A stretch of 13,665 bases of DNA from Undivivens sp041654215 (GTDB lineage: Bacteria > Omnitrophota > Gorgyraeia > Gygaellales > Profunditerraquicolaceae): the NCBI GenBank assembly GCA_041654215.1, contig JBAZDY010000038.1, forward strand, positions 1 to 13,665. The letters are read 5' to 3'. The translations under genes were made by a program, and so were the position numbers. The notes under the pieces were generated by a model, which worked only from the letters and a program-made list of their open reading frames with translations, had not been told where the DNA came from and searched no databases. Below, piece after piece: positions 12,658 to 13,665 of this stretch. The stretch's first letter is position 1, and every line of letters begins with the position of its first letter.

Positions 12658-13274
12658 CAGTTAAGCGCGATGAAATTCTGCAGTATACGCAGACCTGCCC
12701 CCTGGCTTTTTTCCGGATGGAACTGCACTGCGTACACGTTGTCTTTCCAGGCAACGGATGTGAAATCTATCCCGTATTCCGTTAGCCCGGCGGAAACCGG
12801 GACTTCGCGCGGCGACGCGTAATAGGAATGGCAGAAATAGACATATTCGCCGTCTTCTATCCCTCGCAGAAGCGGACAGTCGCGGCCTGAAACGCCGAGT
12901 CTTATCCTGTTCCAGCCCATATGCGGAACCTTCAGCCCGCCGCGGAATTTCAGCACCCTGCCGTCCAAAACACCAAGTCCCTTGTGCGAGGAGGCTTCTT
13001 CACTTTCGCAAAAAAGCACCTGCATCCCCAAACAGATGCCGAGAATAATCTTGCCGGAAGCCGCCTGTTTTTTCAGAAGCGCGGCGCCGCCGCGATCCAG
13101 ATACTCCATTGCGTCATCGAAAGCTCCGACGCCGGGAAGCACGATCTTGTCCGCCGCAGAAAGTTCATCTTCTTTACAGGTCAAGACGGTACGCGCGCCG
13201 AGCTTTTCCAGCGCCTTGCGCACGCTATGTATGTTCCCGATCCCGTAATCGAATATCGCTATCATCTCTTCCAT
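12657..13274 (-). CDS. hisH: Imidazole glycerol phosphate synthase glutaminase subunit (HisH)
   Basis: HisH is the class-I glutamine amidotransferase that hydrolyses glutamine and channels ammonia into HisF. The 205-residue protein shows FDYGIGNIHSVRKAL (8-22), PGVG at 47-50 (oxyanion strand), the nucleophile elbow GICLGMQ with C81, HMGWN (118-122), CHSYY (148-152), and H186 and E188 in FHPEKS completing the catalytic triad. Two starts are possible: ATG at 13274 or ATG at 13265, the latter giving the more typical MIAIFDYG with GGAAGAG nearby. I report the longer one. The stop overlaps the hisA start by one base. Upstream lies a 314-bp gap with a repeat element. Confidence 0.95.
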   Translation of the reverse strand: MEEMIAIFDYGIGNIHSVRKALEKLGARTVLTCKEDELSAADKIVLPGVGAFDDAMEYLDRGGAALLKKQAASGKIILGICLGMQVLFCESEEASSHKGLGVLDGRVLKFRGGLKVPHMGWNRIRLGVSGRDCPLLRGIEDGEYVYFCHSYYASPREVPVSAGLTEYGIDFTSVAWKDNVYAVQFHPEKSQGAGLRILQNFIALN

Positions 13275-13312
13275 AAAAACTCGTCAGATGGTTACGGTAA
13301 CAAAGCCCGTTA

Positions 13313-13346
13313 GTGCGCTGTTCATTAAGTCTTTTAGACAGCGCAC
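13313..13346. repeat. 9-bp inverted repeat in the hisH leader
   Basis: GTGCGCTGT (13313-13321) and ACAGCGCAC (13338-13346) are perfect inverted copies with a 16-nt A/T-rich loop. The dyad lies 39 bp upstream of the hisH start. It could form a leader-RNA hairpin or be an operator-like site. No T-run follows on the transcript side. Confidence 0.6.
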
Positions 13347-13405
13347 GGCGTCCGCCATTAAAGCGTAGGCGAGACTAAAACAGGGGTATTGTAGACAAAC
13401 AGAGT

Positions 13406-13588
13406 GAACACTTGCCCAATTCCGCACAAGGGCAGGGTGTTCTCACAAGAGAACACTTGCCCAATTCCACACAAGGGCAGGGTGTTCTCACAAGAGAACA
13501 CTTGCCCAATTCCACTCAGGGGCAAAGTGTTATTCCTATTGGCCAAGGTGCAACCGGGTTAAAACCCTAGGATTTCTGGGCCAGGGGA
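13406..13588. repeat. Dispersed 45-bp-unit hairpin element, copy 2
   Basis: Three tandem units start at 13406, 13451 and 13496, exactly 45 bp apart, each beginning GAACACTTGCCCAATTCC. Units 1 and 2 differ at a single base. Unit 3 is a terminal variant ending GGGCAAAGTGTTATTCCT, as in copy 1. It is followed by GGCCAAGGTGCAACCGGG, then GGATTTCTGGGCCAGGGGAT, and ends at the TAA stop of hisB. The terminal unit forms a stem of about 11 bp with one bulge. The orientation relative to the upstream stop codon is the same as in copy 1. Confidence 0.9.
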
Positions 13589-13665
13589 TTAATCAATCAC
13601 TCCCTTGCTGGAAGGGACCCCTTTCCTGCGCGGGTCGATTTCCACAGCAGAACGCAAAGTCAACC
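13589..13665 (-). CDS. hisB: Imidazoleglycerol-phosphate dehydratase (HisB), C-terminal fragment
   Basis: The last 24 codons of a minus-strand gene run off the right edge of the window. The translation LTLRSAVEIDPRRKGVPSSK followed by GVID and a TAA stop fits the conserved HisB C-terminus (DPR..GVPSTKG). HisB dehydrates imidazole glycerol phosphate to imidazole acetol phosphate. The position just upstream of hisH agrees with the common hisB-hisH-hisA-hisF order. Because only the tail is visible, the presence of any fused phosphatase domain cannot be judged. Its stop codon touches the dispersed repeat element. Confidence 0.85.
   Translation of the reverse strand, partial: LTLRSAVEIDPRRKGVPSSKGVID

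Larger units (their letters stand above)
13275..13588. other. Non-coding gap between hisB and hisH
   Basis: This 314-bp gap holds the second copy of the dispersed hairpin element (13406-13588), then a GC-rich segment with GGCGTCCGCC (13347-13356), a strong 9-bp dyad (13313-13346) and a small GTTACGGTAAC palindrome (13291-13301) just before hisH. I see no convincing promoter. A 62-codon TTG-initiated frame across the repeats is not a supported gene. Confidence 0.6.

Noticed and set aside
13406..13532. CRISPR array
   Set aside because: The 45-bp units are contiguous with no unique spacers, and there are no cas genes. The units are imperfect palindromes with a degenerate terminal unit.

Overview
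The window is part of a diderm (Gram-negative) bacterial chromosome with roughly 55% GC. Every gene I can support lies on the minus strand, so transcription runs from the right end to the left. Diderm character is inferred from a SurA-like periplasmic chaperone, a lipobox-bearing peptidoglycan-binding lipoprotein and the SecDF/YajC pair. The mix of gene families and order recalls uncultured lineages such as Omnitrophota (OP3). That lineage guess rests on general impression only and is low confidence.

Layout in transcription order (right to left): (1) A histidine-biosynthesis run: the C-terminal end of hisB at the window edge, hisH, hisA, a small peptidoglycan-binding lipoprotein gene, hisF and hisI. 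trpE follows and overlaps hisI by 8 nt. Together HisH and HisF make IGP synthase. HisI and HisA supply the ProFAR/PRFAR steps before it, and HisB acts after it. TrpE starts tryptophan synthesis from chorismate. (2) rpsP (ribosomal protein bS16) with a strong ribosome binding site. (3) A secretion and genome-maintenance block: yajC, a fused secDF, a strikingly short mfd, a SurA/PpiC-like chaperone gene, pdxA and rsmA, mostly overlapping or closely spaced. (4) A stable-RNA/ribosome operon: a near-consensus sigma-70 promoter, tRNA-Thr(GGT), rpmG (bL33) and tRNA-Trp(CCA). It probably reads on into secE-nusG beyond the left edge, as in many bacteria.

Three non-coding stretches exceed 300 bp. Positions 362-716 hold the tRNA promoter and leader, a REP-like palindrome and nested inverted repeats. 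Positions 11063-11440 and 13275-13588 each hold one copy of the same dispersed element, made of 45-bp hairpin-forming units plus a conserved end. Each copy begins directly at the TAA stop codon of the preceding gene (the lipoprotein gene and hisB). The unit stems show paired changes that keep base pairing, so the hairpin itself is probably what is conserved. I regard this element as the most novel feature here.

The second notable item is the 649-residue Mfd. It keeps the RNA-polymerase-interaction and translocase domains but appears to lack the UvrA-recruiting N-terminal module, D3 and the autoinhibitory C-terminal D7. The SurA-like protein has a degenerate parvulin domain. Otherwise the window is conventional housekeeping.
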